A stretch of 64,000 nucleotides of DNA from Hyphomicrobium sp. (GCA_003987725.1 RXJH01000002.1:36411-100410), one strand, 5' to 3'. Positions 7,963 through 17,993 are shown, counted from the first letter of the stretch. Program-made: numbers and translations. Notes: generated by a model not told the origin, from the sequence alone.

Positions 7963-9024
7963 ATGGCTTCGACGCGCACGCCCGCCAAGCATTTCTCGCC
8001 CCTCGCCATCGGCGCCCCGGAACCCTATCGGGCACTTCCCGTCAAGCTCGAGCGCATGATCCACTTCGTGCCGCCGCATAACGAAAAGATCCGCGCCAAG
8101 ATCAAGGATTTGGCCGCCCAGGTCGACGTTGTCCTCGGCAACCTCGAAGACGCCGTGCCCCTCGACCAGAAGGAAAACGCCCGCAAAGGCTTCATCCAGA
8201 TGGTCCGCGAAAATGACTTCGGATCGACCGGCGTCTGGACACGCATCAACTGCCTCAATTCGCCCTGGGTGCTCGACGACGTCACCGAAATCGTCGCGAA
8301 CATCGGCAACAAGCTCGACGTCATCATGCTGCCGAAGGTCGAAGGCCCGTGGGACATCCACTATCTCGATCAGCTGCTGGCTCAGCTCGAAGCCAAGCAC
8401 GGCGTCAAGAAGCCGATCCTGATCCACGCCATTCTCGAGACCGCCGAAGGCGTCAACAATGTCGAGGCGATTGCAGCGGCCTCCCCGCGCATGCACGGCA
8501 TGAGCCTCGGACCGGCCGACCTCGCTGCCTCCAGAGGCATGAAGACGACGCGCGTCGGCGGCGGTCACCCCGACTATGGCGTCCTCGCAGACGCGCAGAA
8601 GGATAACGCCGCCACGGCCCGCGCCTTCTATCAGCAGGACCTCTGGCACTACACCGTCGGCAAGATGGTCGATGCCTGCCTTGCATACGGTTTGAAGCCG
8701 TTCTACGGCCCGTTTGGCGACTTTTCGGACCTTGCCGCGTGCGAGGCTCAGTTCCGCAACGCCTTCCTCCAGGGATGCCTCGGCGCCTGGTCGCTGCATC
8801 CGACGCAGATTGAAATCGCCAAGCGCGTGTTCTCGCCCGACCCGGCGGAGGTCAAATTCGCGAAGCGCATTCTCGATGCCATGCCGGACGGCACCGGCGC
8901 CGTCATGCTCGATGGCAAGATGCAGGACGACGCGACCTGGAAGCAGGCCAAGGTCATCGTCGACCTTGCGAAGATCGTCGCCTCGAAGGATGCCGAGCGT
9001 GCGGCCCTCTACGGCGAACTCTAA
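7963..9024 (+). CDS. HpcH/HpaI aldolase family, malyl-CoA lyase-like
   Basis: 353 residues, a CoA-ester lyase of the citrate lyase beta/malyl-CoA lyase type. Seen: LEDAV at 61-65, Arg94 in TRIN, MLPKVEG at 122-128, the Mg-ligand segment ILETAEG with Glu159, SLGPADLA with Asp186, and SLHPTQIE near 270. In serine-cycle methylotrophs malyl-CoA lyase splits malyl-CoA to glyoxylate and acetyl-CoA. Related enzymes cleave methylmalyl- or citramalyl-CoA, and this 353-residue form differs from the classical Methylobacterium enzyme in its N-terminus, so the substrate is inferred. No other serine-cycle gene is adjacent. An AGGA site precedes the ATG; hspQ follows 47 bp downstream. Confidence 0.72.
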   Translation: MASTRTPAKHFSPLAIGAPEPYRALPVKLERMIHFVPPHNEKIRAKIKDLAAQVDVVLGNLEDAVPLDQKENARKGFIQMVRENDFGSTGVWTRINCLNSPWVLDDVTEIVANIGNKLDVIMLPKVEGPWDIHYLDQLLAQLEAKHGVKKPILIHAILETAEGVNNVEAIAAASPRMHGMSLGPADLAASRGMKTTRVGGGHPDYGVLADAQKDNAATARAFYQQDLWHYTVGKMVDACLAYGLKPFYGPFGDFSDLAACEAQFRNAFLQGCLGAWSLHPTQIEIAKRVFSPDPAEVKFAKRILDAMPDGTGAVMLDGKMQDDATWKQAKVIVDLAKIVASKDAERAALYGEL

Positions 9025-9071
9025 TCGCCGCCGGGCTTGCACCTCTGAATGGGCCGACACACATTAACGCC

Positions 9072-9404
9072 ATGAGCGACATCAAACACGCCAAGTTCGC
9101 GATTGGTCAGGTTGTCCGGCACCGGCTTTATCCGTTTCGCGGACTGATCTTCGATATCGACCCGGAGTTCGCGAATACCGAGGAATGGTGGCTGTCCATT
9201 CCCGAAGAGGTGAGGCCCCGGAAAGAGCAGCCCTATTACCATCTCTACGCAGAAAATGCGGAGACGACGTATGTCGCCTACGTCTCGGAGCAGAACCTGC
9301 TTCCGGACGATACGGCCACGCCGCTTCGCCACCCGGATATTTCCGAGCGCTTCCTGAAAGACGGAAACGGCGGTTACCGGCTGCGTCCCGGCTCGGCCAA
9401 CTGA
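9072..9404 (+). CDS. hspQ: Heat shock protein HspQ
   Basis: 110 residues with the family's compact beta-barrel pattern: KFAIGQVVRHRLYPFRG at 8-24, DIDPEF near 28, then QPYYHLYAE and TTYVAYVSEQNL. HspQ binds hemimethylated DNA in E. coli and acts as a specificity enhancer of Lon protease. Lies 47 bp after the lyase gene on the same strand and probably shares its transcript; a terminator follows 24 bp after the stop. Confidence 0.9.
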   Translation: MSDIKHAKFAIGQVVRHRLYPFRGLIFDIDPEFANTEEWWLSIPEEVRPRKEQPYYHLYAENAETTYVAYVSEQNLLPDDTATPLRHPDISERFLKDGNGGYRLRPGSAN

Positions 9405-9422
9405 TCCGCGCAACGCCGAATG

Positions 9423-9457
9423 AAAAAAGCCCCGGATTTTACAATCCGGGGCTCTTC
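9423..9457. terminator. Bidirectional rho-independent terminator
   Basis: An 11-bp stem (9428-9438 with 9443-9453) with a four-base loop. The minus-strand copy ends in six T, so it serves the gene ending at 9480; the plus-strand side can terminate hspQ. Confidence 0.85.
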
Positions 9458-9479
9458 AAATCTTGAAACTGGAAGGGTG

Positions 9480-10346
9480 TTACTGCTTCGGCTTGGCGGG
9501 TGCCGCTGCCGGTGCCTTCGTCGAACCTGTCGTGGTCGGAGGCGCGCCAGGACCATCGAGCGGCAGCTGCTTCAGCTGATCTTCCTTCCACTTCTCGGCC
9601 ATCTGCTGCTGGCGCTGACGGATCTGCTGCATCAGCGCGCTGCGAGCCTCGGCATACTTCTTGTTGTCGACCGGCGGTCCAGCGGCGGCTTCATTGTAAC
9701 CGTCGAGAGGAACCGGGAAGCCGATCGGCTGGGCCGCAGCATTCATGGCAAGCACCATGAGACCGCCGCCCTTCGACATCTGGTCGAGAATTTCAGGCGT
9801 GGCTTCCGTTTCCGCCGTGCATCCGGCCGGATGGCACAACGCATACTTGAGTTCGATGGGCTTCAATGCCTTCTCATCGATCTTCTCGTTCTTGGCAGCG
9901 GCAGCCCACTGCTCCTTCGTATAGATCGCGGCACGGACACCCGGAGGGATCGCCATCCCGAGCGGAACCATGATCATCAGAGATTTCTTGTCGGAACCTT
10001 CGACTTCGCGAATGGCGGCCGAAACGAGAACCATTCCGGTATTGCCGTCGAGCCGCTCATGATGCGTGAGGCAGAGCGACTTCTCTTCCTTCACTTCCTT
10101 GCCATCCGGTCCCTTTTTTTCGATCGGGGCCTTCTCGCAAAGCTTCACCCAGGCGCTCTTGGGTGCCGCAGCAGCCGCTCCGTTGGCCGCAGGCGCTGCT
10201 GCCGGCGCAGCAGCAGCCGGAGCCGTTTTCTTCGGTGCCGCCTTCGGTGCGTCTTGTGCCCAGGCGGGAGCAGCGGACATGACTGCCGCGACCGCCACGG
10301 CCGATACGAGGGCCTTGCCGCCCGCGCGCAATAGTGCGTTTGCCAT
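9480..10346 (-). CDS. Invasion-associated locus B (IalB) family exported protein
   Basis: 288 residues from the ATG at 10344-10346. A signal peptide spans about 1-31 (cleavage at Ala-Trp-Ala-Gln), followed by a Lys/Pro/Ala-rich linker to about residue 65. The IalB domain starts at WVKLCEKAP and carries SLCLTHHERLD, MVLVSAAIRE, MIMVPLGMAIPPGVRA and the Cys pair YALCHPAGCTAE. Residues after about 230 form a Gln-rich helix and a Pro/Ala tail. IalB proteins are widespread periplasmic or outer-membrane-associated proteins of alphaproteobacteria; the name comes from Bartonella and does not imply pathogenicity here. Confidence 0.85.
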   Translation of the reverse strand: MANALLRAGGKALVSAVAVAAVMSAAPAWAQDAPKAAPKKTAPAAAAPAAAPAANGAAAAAPKSAWVKLCEKAPIEKKGPDGKEVKEEKSLCLTHHERLDGNTGMVLVSAAIREVEGSDKKSLMIMVPLGMAIPPGVRAAIYTKEQWAAAAKNEKIDEKALKPIELKYALCHPAGCTAETEATPEILDQMSKGGGLMVLAMNAAAQPIGFPVPLDGYNEAAAGPPVDNKKYAEARSALMQQIRQRQQQMAEKWKEDQLKQLPLDGPGAPPTTTGSTKAPAAAPAKPKQ

Positions 10347-10688
10347 CAACGTAAAAATCCTCGCTTTGTTCGTTGTGCCGGCCTTACCGGCCCCTACCCC
10401 TCAAGTCTCTGTGCGTCAAAAGCTCGCCACCAAGCCTGCGCAGACCCGGCACACACAGCCGATCCGGCGCCGAGTAAGGCTCGGATTACGGCAATCACGT
10501 GGCCGCGGCAAAGGCCAATTGGGGGCCACAACTCAGCGCCCTCAATCGTTGCCCGTTGGCCACTGCGACAAGCTGGACAGCGCCCGCGTGCTCCCCTTAG
10601 AAGAGGCTGAGAACGGCGGCCGAATGGCGCCACACTGCCGGGATTATCGCGTGTTAACAACACGGTGAAAGCATTTTAGGTACCGGCA
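10347..10688. other. 342-bp divergent intergenic region
   Basis: Separates the divergently transcribed ialB and binding-protein genes and so must hold both promoters. A short GCCGG/CCGGC inverted repeat lies at about 10379-10394. No gene, RNA or clear sigma-70 box was recognised. Confidence 0.4.
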
Positions 10689-12479
10689 ATGTCATTCGGG
10701 AAATTTATCCTCGGCTTAGTGATAGCGGCGACGGCGAGCCTTCCGGCTGCGGCGGCTCCCCAGAGCGCGATCGCGCTTCACGGCAGTCCGCTCTTCGCCG
10801 ACGGCTTCACAGCTTTTCCCTATGTGAACCCGTCCGCGCCAAAAGGCGGCAAGCTGACCCTCGGAGTTCCCGGCTCCTACGAGAGCGTCAATCCGCTCAT
10901 CGTCCAAGGAACGCCCGTGTCGGGCATCAGCGATTTCGTCATAGAACCGCTGATGGCGCGCAGCCGGGACGAGCCATTCACGCTTTACGGCCTGTTGGCC
11001 GATACAATCGACGTGGCGGACGACCGCAAATCCGTGACGTTCACGATCAATCCTCTGGCCCGCTTTTCCGACCACCAGCCGGTCACACAGGACGATGTCA
11101 TCAAGTCGTTCGAACTCCTGAAGGAGGAAGGCCGCCCCAACCATCGAACCTATTTCGCAAAAGTCACGAAGGCGGAAAAGATCGGTGAACGCGGCGTCCG
11201 CTTCACATTCCAGGACGCGACCGACCGCGAACTGCCGCTCATCCTCGGCCTGATGCCGGTCTTCGCCGCGCGTACGATGACTCCCGAGCAGTTCGAAACC
11301 GGAGGAATGAAACCGCTTCTCGGATCCGGGCCCTATACCGTCTCGAACATCGATGCCGGGCGTTCTATCAGCTATCGTCGCGATCCCGAATATTGGGGCA
11401 AGGACCTCCCGGTAAATCGCGGACGCTATAACTTCGATGAGATCCGCTTCGATTATTTTCGCGACGCATCCGTGATGTTCGAAGCCTTTAAATCCGGCAA
11501 CATCGACTTGAGGCTCGAAGAAGATCCGGGCCGTTGGGCAGGCGGATACGACATTCCGGCCGTGCATGATGGCCGCCTGATCAAAACCGAGTTCGATATC
11601 GGCCTGCCCGCCGGGATGACGGCATTGGTCTTCAATACGCGCCGTCCGGTCTTTTCCGATCCGCGCGTGCGCCGCGCCTTAATGACGCTTTTCGATTTCG
11701 AATGGACCAATCGCACCCTCTACAATGGGCTCTTCAAGCGCACCGAAAGCTACTTCGAACGCTCGTACCTCGCCTCCACTGGACACCCGGCCGATGCCCG
11801 CGAGCGCGCCCTGCTTGCGCCCTTCGCCGAAGCCGTCCGCCCCGAAATACTGGAGGGCACTTACCGCTTCCCGGTGAGCGACGGCAGCGGCCAAAACCGG
11901 GCCAACCAGAAGGCGGCGTTTGCGCTGTTGACCGAAGCCGGCCTCGTTCTCAAGGACGGCCGTCTGATTGATCCCAAGACAGGTCGACAGCTCGCCTTCG
12001 AAATACTCGCCAACAGCAACGCCCAGGAAGCCCTGCTGCTGAGCTATGCCCGCAGCCTCGCGCCGCTCGGCATCTCAGCTCGGGTGCGCGTCGTCGACAG
12101 CGCCCAATATCAGCAGCGTCTGTCGAGCTTCGATTACGACATGATCCAGAACACATGGCCGTCGTCGCTTTCGCCCGGCAACGAGCAACTGTTTCGCTGG
12201 TCCGCCAAGACGGTCGACTCGAAAGGCTCATTTAATTTTGCAGGCGTAAAAGATCCCGCCGCCGACGCGATGATCGAAAGCATGCTTGCGGCCGAAAGCG
12301 AACCCGATTTCGTATCGTCCGTTCGTGCGCTCGATCGCGTGCTTTTGTCCGGCGACTACGTCGTTCCGCTCTTCTATACGCCCCGCCAATGGGTCGCCTA
12401 CTGGGCGCGGCTGAAGCATCCCGATAAAACGCCGCTGTTCGGCTATGCGGTGGATACGTGGTGGACGGAAAACAAATGA
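10689..12479 (+). CDS. ABC transporter solute-binding protein, family 5 (YejA-like)
   Basis: 596 residues with a signal peptide (1-22, cleavage near Ala-Ala-Ala-Pro). The start of the mature protein, with YVNPSAPKGGKLTLG and then ESVNPLIVQG, is diagnostic of the YejA-type branch of family 5 binding proteins, which capture peptides or similar ligands in the periplasm for an inner-membrane ABC permease. No permease or ATPase gene is next to it. Its stop overlaps the start of the following acyl-CoA ligase gene by four bases (ATGA), so the two are translationally coupled, an unusual pairing. Confidence 0.85.
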   Translation: MSFGKFILGLVIAATASLPAAAAPQSAIALHGSPLFADGFTAFPYVNPSAPKGGKLTLGVPGSYESVNPLIVQGTPVSGISDFVIEPLMARSRDEPFTLYGLLADTIDVADDRKSVTFTINPLARFSDHQPVTQDDVIKSFELLKEEGRPNHRTYFAKVTKAEKIGERGVRFTFQDATDRELPLILGLMPVFAARTMTPEQFETGGMKPLLGSGPYTVSNIDAGRSISYRRDPEYWGKDLPVNRGRYNFDEIRFDYFRDASVMFEAFKSGNIDLRLEEDPGRWAGGYDIPAVHDGRLIKTEFDIGLPAGMTALVFNTRRPVFSDPRVRRALMTLFDFEWTNRTLYNGLFKRTESYFERSYLASTGHPADARERALLAPFAEAVRPEILEGTYRFPVSDGSGQNRANQKAAFALLTEAGLVLKDGRLIDPKTGRQLAFEILANSNAQEALLLSYARSLAPLGISARVRVVDSAQYQQRLSSFDYDMIQNTWPSSLSPGNEQLFRWSAKTVDSKGSFNFAGVKDPAADAMIESMLAAESEPDFVSSVRALDRVLLSGDYVVPLFYTPRQWVAYWARLKHPDKTPLFGYAVDTWWTENK

Positions 12480-14011
12480 CGCCGGTTGCAAATGAACCGT
12501 TCAACATGGCGCAATACGCCGTCGGCGCCGCCGCGGAGCGTTCACCATCGAAGACCGCTCTCCTTGTCTACGACACGCAAACACCCGCGCGCCCATCGGA
12601 GACGTGGTCGTTCGCCGAGCTGGAAGACGCGATCCTTCGCCTCGCCGCCGGACTGGGCGAACGCGGCCTGAAGCGCGGCGATCGCGTGGCGATCCGCCTG
12701 GGCAATTCCAGCCAATCGGCGCTTTTGTTTTTCGCGGCGATCGCCGGAGGCTTCGTCGCGTTGCCGCTGTCCGATCAGCTGACGGCACCCGAACTCAAGA
12801 CGCTCCTCGACGATAGCAGCGCATCGGCAATCGCGACGTTCGAACCATTGCCCGAAGACATCGCCTCCGGCGTCATGGTCCTCTCGCCCTCGGACATTGC
12901 GTCTCTCATGCGCACGCCCAAGCGGGCCGATTACGCGCCGGTGAGCGCAAACGATCCGGCCTTCCTGATCTACACCTCCGGCACCACGGCAAAGCCGAAA
13001 GGCGTCCTCCACGCCCATCGTTCCGCGCTCGGACGGCGGCCGATGTATCAGGGCTGGTACGGCATCGACGCCAGCGATCGGATGCTTCACGCCGGCGCCT
13101 TCAATTGGACCTTCACGCTCGGCGTCGGCCTCACTGATCCGTGGGCGAACGGCGCGACCGCAATCGTCTGCACCGGCGAGAAATCGCCCGAACTTTGGCC
13201 CGGACTCATTGCAGCGACCGGCGCCACGCTCTTCGCGGCCGTTCCCGGCGTCTACCGCCAAATCCTGAAATACGCGCGGCCCACGCCTGGCGCGCTCGGC
13301 AATCTTCGCCATGGCCTCATGGCCGGAGAAACGCCCCCACCCGGTCTTGTCGAAGATTGGTCCGCCGCAACGGGCCTGCCGCTCTACGAAGCCCTCGGGA
13401 TGAGCGAAATTTCAACCTACATCTCAACCGGACCCGATGTCCCGTATCGCCCCGGCACCGTCGGCAAGCCTCAAGCCGGACGCCGCATCGCAATCCTCTC
13501 AACGGACGATCAAGCCGAACCGCTGCCTGCCGGAAGCGAGGGCCTGATCGCGGTCCATCGGTCCGACCCGGGCCTGATGCTTGGCTATTGGAACCGCCAA
13601 GAGGAAGAAACGGAAGTCTTCCGCGGCGACTGGTTCACCGGCGGCGATCTCGGCTCATGCGACGCCGACGGCTACATCACGCACCTCGGCCGCGTGAACG
13701 AATTGATGAACGCCGGCGGCTATCGCGTCTCACCGCTCGAGATCGAGGCGGCGCTCGCATCCTGCCCCGGCATCGCCGAAGTAGCCTGCACGGAGATCCG
13801 GGTGCGGAGCGGCGTTTCAATCATCGGCGCCTTTGTCGTTCCAAACGACGCCACGAAGAAGGATGCAGATTCGATCAAGGCCTTCGCGGCCGGACGGCTC
13901 GCCGCCTACAAAGTTCCGCGCGAGATCGTCTTCATCGACAAGCTACCCCGCACCGCCAACGGCAAGATCCAGCGCAAAGCCCTCGTCGCGCTCGTTCCGG
14001 CCAGCGCCTGA
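12476..14011 (+). CDS. AMP-dependent acyl-CoA synthetase/ligase
   Basis: 511 residues from the ATG that overlaps the upstream stop. Adenylate-forming signatures are present: the phosphate loop YTSGTTAKPKG at 166-176, the ATP-binding YEALGMSE near 305-312, TGGDLG near 390, the hinge GRVNELMNAGGYRVSP, and the catalytic C-terminal Lys in RTANGKIQRKAL. These enzymes activate carboxylic acids as acyl-AMP and transfer them to CoA. The sequence resembles the benzoate/short- and medium-chain branch, but the substrate cannot be read off. Coupling to a binding protein suggests the ligand taken up may be the acid activated. Confidence 0.85.
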   Translation: MTPVANEPFNMAQYAVGAAAERSPSKTALLVYDTQTPARPSETWSFAELEDAILRLAAGLGERGLKRGDRVAIRLGNSSQSALLFFAAIAGGFVALPLSDQLTAPELKTLLDDSSASAIATFEPLPEDIASGVMVLSPSDIASLMRTPKRADYAPVSANDPAFLIYTSGTTAKPKGVLHAHRSALGRRPMYQGWYGIDASDRMLHAGAFNWTFTLGVGLTDPWANGATAIVCTGEKSPELWPGLIAATGATLFAAVPGVYRQILKYARPTPGALGNLRHGLMAGETPPPGLVEDWSAATGLPLYEALGMSEISTYISTGPDVPYRPGTVGKPQAGRRIAILSTDDQAEPLPAGSEGLIAVHRSDPGLMLGYWNRQEEETEVFRGDWFTGGDLGSCDADGYITHLGRVNELMNAGGYRVSPLEIEAALASCPGIAEVACTEIRVRSGVSIIGAFVVPNDATKKDADSIKAFAAGRLAAYKVPREIVFIDKLPRTANGKIQRKALVALVPASA

Positions 14012-14020
14012 CCGAACGCC

Positions 14021-17000
14021 TCAAGCCGCCTTTTTCGTTTTCTCGGCAATATCCGCGAACTGCTGAATGAGCGCGCGCGCGCCCTTCAAGCGCTTCTCCG
14101 GCAGATCCCAATCGGCGCGATAGACGAGACGCTGGTCGGGCTGAACCTTGAGCGCGCCGCGCGAATTTTGCACGAACGCGATAAGCCCTTCCGGATTTGC
14201 GAACTTCGCCTTGTGCAGCGTAATGACCGCGCCCTTCGGACCCGCATCGACCTTCGCGATCCCGGCCGTACGGCAGAGACCTTTGATTTCCATGACATCG
14301 AGCAGATGCTCGACCTCGGACGGCAACGGGCCGAACCGGTCTACAAGCTCCGCGGCAAAGGCATCGATATCCGATCTCTTCTCGAGACCCGAAAGACGCC
14401 GGTAAAGCCCGAGCCGAAGTTGTAGATCAGCGACATAAGTCTCCGGGATCATGATCGACGTGCCGAGCTGGATCTCCGGGCTCCACTTGTCGTCAGCTTC
14501 GAGTTCGCCGCCCTTCATCGCGGAGACCGCTTCTTCCAGCATCGATTGATAGAGCTCGAAACCAACCTCGCGGATATGACCCGACTGCTCTTCGCCCAGG
14601 AGATTGCCCGCGCCGCGAATATCGAGATCGTGCGAGGCCAGCGAGAAACCCGCGCCGAGCGTGTCGAGCGACTGCAAGACCTTCAGACGCTTCTCCGCGC
14701 CTTCGGTCAGCTTCTTATCCGGCGGCGTCGTGATGTAGGCGTAAGCCCGCGTCTTCGAACGGCCGACGCGGCCACGAAGCTGATAGAGCTGCGCGAGACC
14801 AAACATATCCGAGCGATGCACTATGAGCGTATTCGCATTCGGCACATCGAGACCGGATTCGACGATCGCCGTTGAAAGCAGAATGTCGTACTTGCCCTCG
14901 TAGAACGCCGTCATCACGTCTTCGAGCTCGGTCGGCGACATCTGCCCCGTCGCGCGCGCGAAGACGAGATCGGGGACGGCCTCGCGCAGGAATTCGGCCA
15001 TGTCGTCGAGATCGGAAATTCTGGGGGCAACGTAATACGTCTGGCCGCCGCGGAAGCGCTCGCGCCGCAGCGCCTCCTTCAGAATGACCGGATCGAATGG
15101 CGAAATGAACGTACGCACTGCCAGGCGGTCGACAGGCGGCGTCGTGATAAGCGAAAGCTCGCGCACGCCCGTTAACGCGAGTTGCAGCGTGCGCGGGATC
15201 GGCGTCGCCGACAACGTCAGCACGTGCACGTCTTCACGCATCTTCTTCAGGCGTTCCTTGTGATTGACGCCGAAGTGTTGCTCCTCGTCGATGATGAGCA
15301 AACCGAGCCGCGCGAAATCGATCGCTTTTCCAAGCAGCGCGTGCGTCCCAACGACGATATCGACATCGCCGGATTTTAGACCCGCCTTGACCTCCGCAAG
15401 CTCCTTCGTGCTGACCATGCGCGAGGCCTGCGCGATCTTCACGGGTAGTCCCTGGAAGCGCTGACTGAAAGTGCGGAAATGCTGGCGCGCAAGCAGCGTC
15501 GTCGGCACGACAACCGCGACCTGCAGTCCGCTCATCGCCGCAACGAACGCCGCGCGAATGGCAACTTCGGTCTTGCCGAAACCCACGTCGCCGCAGACGA
15601 GCCGGTCCATCGGCTTGCCCGACGCGAGATCGCCAAGCACCGCCTCGATACTCGCCGCCTGATCCTCGGTCTCTTCGTAGGGAAAACGCGCGACGAATTC
15701 ATCATAGGCGCCCGACGGCGGCACGAGGACCGGGGCTTCCCGCAGGGCCCGCATCGCTGCGATCTTGATAAGCTCGTTCGCAATCTCGCGAAGACGCTTC
15801 TTGAGCTTCGCCTTGCGTGTCTGCCAGCCAAGGCCGCCAAGCCGGTCGAGCTGCGCATCGCCCTCGTCGGCGCCATAGCGGGACAGAAGCTCGATATTCT
15901 CGACGGGCAGAAATAGCTTGTCGCCACCCGCGTATTGAAGCTCCAGGCAGTCATGCGGAGCCCCGAGTGCAGTGATCGTCTGCAGTCCCGCGAACCGGCC
16001 GATACCGTGATCGCTGTGAACGACGAGATCCCCGACCGAAAGACTCGTCGCCTCGGTCAGGACATCGGCAGCCTTCCGCGCGCGACGGCGTTGGCGCACG
16101 AGCCTGTCGCCCAGGATGTCCTGTTCGGCGATGACGGCAAAATCAGGCGTCTCGAAACCTTCTTCGACGCCGAACACGGCAAACGCCGTCTCGCCCGGAC
16201 GCAGCGCCAATACGTCCGCAAAGTTCTCGACTTTCGCGACGTTATCGAGACCGTGATCTTCGAGAAGGGTAATCAGCCGTTCTCGCGCACCGGGCGTCCA
16301 CGCCGCCAGAATGACCCGGCGGTTTTCCGAATGAATGCGCCGGATATGTGCGACGGCCGCATCGAAAACATTGGCATCGGGATTGGCGCGCTCGGCGGCA
16401 AAGGTGCGCCCGCGCTTTCCGTGCATCGAATAGACGTTGGTCTCGCCCGGGGTTTCAAAAGGCGTCAGCCGCGAAACCGTGCGCGCGTCGAGCGCGGCGG
16501 CCCAATCCTTCGGCTCGAGAAACATTTGGTCGGGCGGCACGGGCTTATAAGGCGGCGCGCCGAAGCGCTGGCCTTCGAGGGAATCGACGCGCGCTTCGTA
16601 ATGCTCGCGGATCTGCTCGAACCGCTGCTCGATCGCTTCGTCGTCGAGATGATCGAAGCTGACGCCGACGCCCGGCAGATAATCGAAAAGCGTTTCGAGG
16701 TTCGGATGAAAAAACGGCAGCCACTGTTCCTGGCCGACATACCGCCGCCCGCTCGATACCGCCTCGTAGAGCGGATCGTCTCCAGTATTACCGCCGAAAA
16801 GCGCGACGTAACGTGTGCGGAACAAAGCCGTCGCCGCATCCCCGAAGGCAACCTCGCTCACCGGCATGAGCGAGAATTTCGGCACCGCCTTCAGCGAGCG
16901 CTGCGTCTCCGCGTCGAAAGCCTTGATCGTCTCGAGCTGATCGCCGAAGAAATCGAGACGAAGAGGATTGCTGCGCCCCGGCGGATAAAGATCGATGATG

Positions 17001-17506
17001 CCGCCGCGCTGCGCATATTCGCCCGGCTCCATGACGGTGCTTGATCGATCATAGCCATAAGCTTCGAGCCGCTTGATGAGATCGGCGGGATCGAGCCGCT
17101 GCGCCGGAGCGATCGTCTTCACCGCGCCGCGGATGAAGCTTCGGGGCGGCACGCGCTGCAAGATCGCATTGATGGTCGTCAGCACCAATGTCGGCTTCTT
17201 CCGTCCACCGACAGCCAGCTTCCCGAGCGCCGTGATCCGCTTGGAGACAATCTCGGGATTGGGACTCGTCCGGTCATAGGGAACGGTGTCCCACGACGGA
17301 AACGGCACGATCGCGACGTCGGGTGCAAAAAACGAAACCGCCGCCTGCAGCTCTTCGAGACGGCGGTCATCCCGCGCGATGTGCAGATGCAGGCCCGGCT
17401 GATCCTCCGTGCGCGCAGCCTTCGTGATGTCGGCCACGACGCGGCCGTCGAAACCTTCCGGGACACCCGAGAATACGGCGCGAGAATTTTGAACCTTCGT
17501 TGTCAT
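14021..17506 (-). CDS. mfd: Transcription-repair coupling factor
   Basis: 1161 residues, full length. N-terminal UvrB-like module (about 1-350) with PSWDTVPYDRTSP; RNA polymerase-interaction domain around VGDLVVHSDHGIGRF at 491-505; RecG-like SF2 translocase with GDVGFGKT at 639-646 and DEEQ at 740-743, then the TRG motif region (RELSLITTPP and onward); C-terminal D7 domain. Mfd removes RNA polymerase stalled at lesions and recruits UvrA. Converges with the ligase gene (9-bp gap) and overlaps no neighbour. sdhE lies just upstream on the same strand (10-bp gap), a common alphaproteobacterial order. Confidence 0.97.
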   Translation of the reverse strand: MTTKVQNSRAVFSGVPEGFDGRVVADITKAARTEDQPGLHLHIARDDRRLEELQAAVSFFAPDVAIVPFPSWDTVPYDRTSPNPEIVSKRITALGKLAVGGRKKPTLVLTTINAILQRVPPRSFIRGAVKTIAPAQRLDPADLIKRLEAYGYDRSSTVMEPGEYAQRGGIIDLYPPGRSNPLRLDFFGDQLETIKAFDAETQRSLKAVPKFSLMPVSEVAFGDAATALFRTRYVALFGGNTGDDPLYEAVSSGRRYVGQEQWLPFFHPNLETLFDYLPGVGVSFDHLDDEAIEQRFEQIREHYEARVDSLEGQRFGAPPYKPVPPDQMFLEPKDWAAALDARTVSRLTPFETPGETNVYSMHGKRGRTFAAERANPDANVFDAAVAHIRRIHSENRRVILAAWTPGARERLITLLEDHGLDNVAKVENFADVLALRPGETAFAVFGVEEGFETPDFAVIAEQDILGDRLVRQRRRARKAADVLTEATSLSVGDLVVHSDHGIGRFAGLQTITALGAPHDCLELQYAGGDKLFLPVENIELLSRYGADEGDAQLDRLGGLGWQTRKAKLKKRLREIANELIKIAAMRALREAPVLVPPSGAYDEFVARFPYEETEDQAASIEAVLGDLASGKPMDRLVCGDVGFGKTEVAIRAAFVAAMSGLQVAVVVPTTLLARQHFRTFSQRFQGLPVKIAQASRMVSTKELAEVKAGLKSGDVDIVVGTHALLGKAIDFARLGLLIIDEEQHFGVNHKERLKKMREDVHVLTLSATPIPRTLQLALTGVRELSLITTPPVDRLAVRTFISPFDPVILKEALRRERFRGGQTYYVAPRISDLDDMAEFLREAVPDLVFARATGQMSPTELEDVMTAFYEGKYDILLSTAIVESGLDVPNANTLIVHRSDMFGLAQLYQLRGRVGRSKTRAYAYITTPPDKKLTEGAEKRLKVLQSLDTLGAGFSLASHDLDIRGAGNLLGEEQSGHIREVGFELYQSMLEEAVSAMKGGELEADDKWSPEIQLGTSIMIPETYVADLQLRLGLYRRLSGLEKRSDIDAFAAELVDRFGPLPSEVEHLLDVMEIKGLCRTAGIAKVDAGPKGAVITLHKAKFANPEGLIAFVQNSRGALKVQPDQRLVYRADWDLPEKRLKGARALIQQFADIAEKTKKAA

Positions 17507-17516
17507 CTACCGTATC

Positions 17517-17816
17517 TTATTTCGCCTCGGCCCCGAGACCGTGAAAGGCGCGGATATCGTTCAACAGATCCTCGAACTCAATGCCGTTATAGCCTTGGCC
17601 GGAAAAGATCCATTGCTGGAGAGAGGGATCGGGAATTGTCAGAAAACGTTCGAAGCGCTCTATTTGTTCGATAGTATAAGACGCCAGCCGGTCATCGGCA
17701 TAGCGGCCGACCAGCACGTCCATTTCCTTGGTTCCCCGATGGTGAGCGCGGTAAGACGCACGCCGCCTCTTCGCCTCGAGATCGTCCGACATGTGCAGTC
17801 CGGGTTCTGTGGGCAT
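17517..17816 (-). CDS. sdhE: Succinate dehydrogenase assembly factor SdhE (DUF339)
   Basis: 99 residues from the ATG at 17816 (an internal ATG at 17792 gives 91 residues; neither has a strong ribosome-binding site). The family motif RRGTKE is represented by HHRGTKEMD at about 26-34, with DPSLQQWI around 63-70. SdhE flavinylates SdhA and related flavoproteins. It precedes mfd and is divergent from recG, an arrangement repeated in many alphaproteobacteria. Confidence 0.9.
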   Translation of the reverse strand: MPTEPGLHMSDDLEAKRRRASYRAHHRGTKEMDVLVGRYADDRLASYTIEQIERFERFLTIPDPSLQQWIFSGQGYNGIEFEDLLNDIRAFHGLGAEAK

Positions 17817-17993
17817 AGTAAAAGCGTCGGCGGCAGCTTGACTGAGCGCCGGCCGGCCGTCACGGTGCGCCATCCGCGAAGGGTTCCTATACCGCCCGCC
17901 GCTGCCCGCGCCTAGCGCACAGGGCGATGCTAATTGCCGCGACCAACGGTAGCGGTGCCCGCGAGACCTGCCAACGGCGAGCCGAAGTCCACG

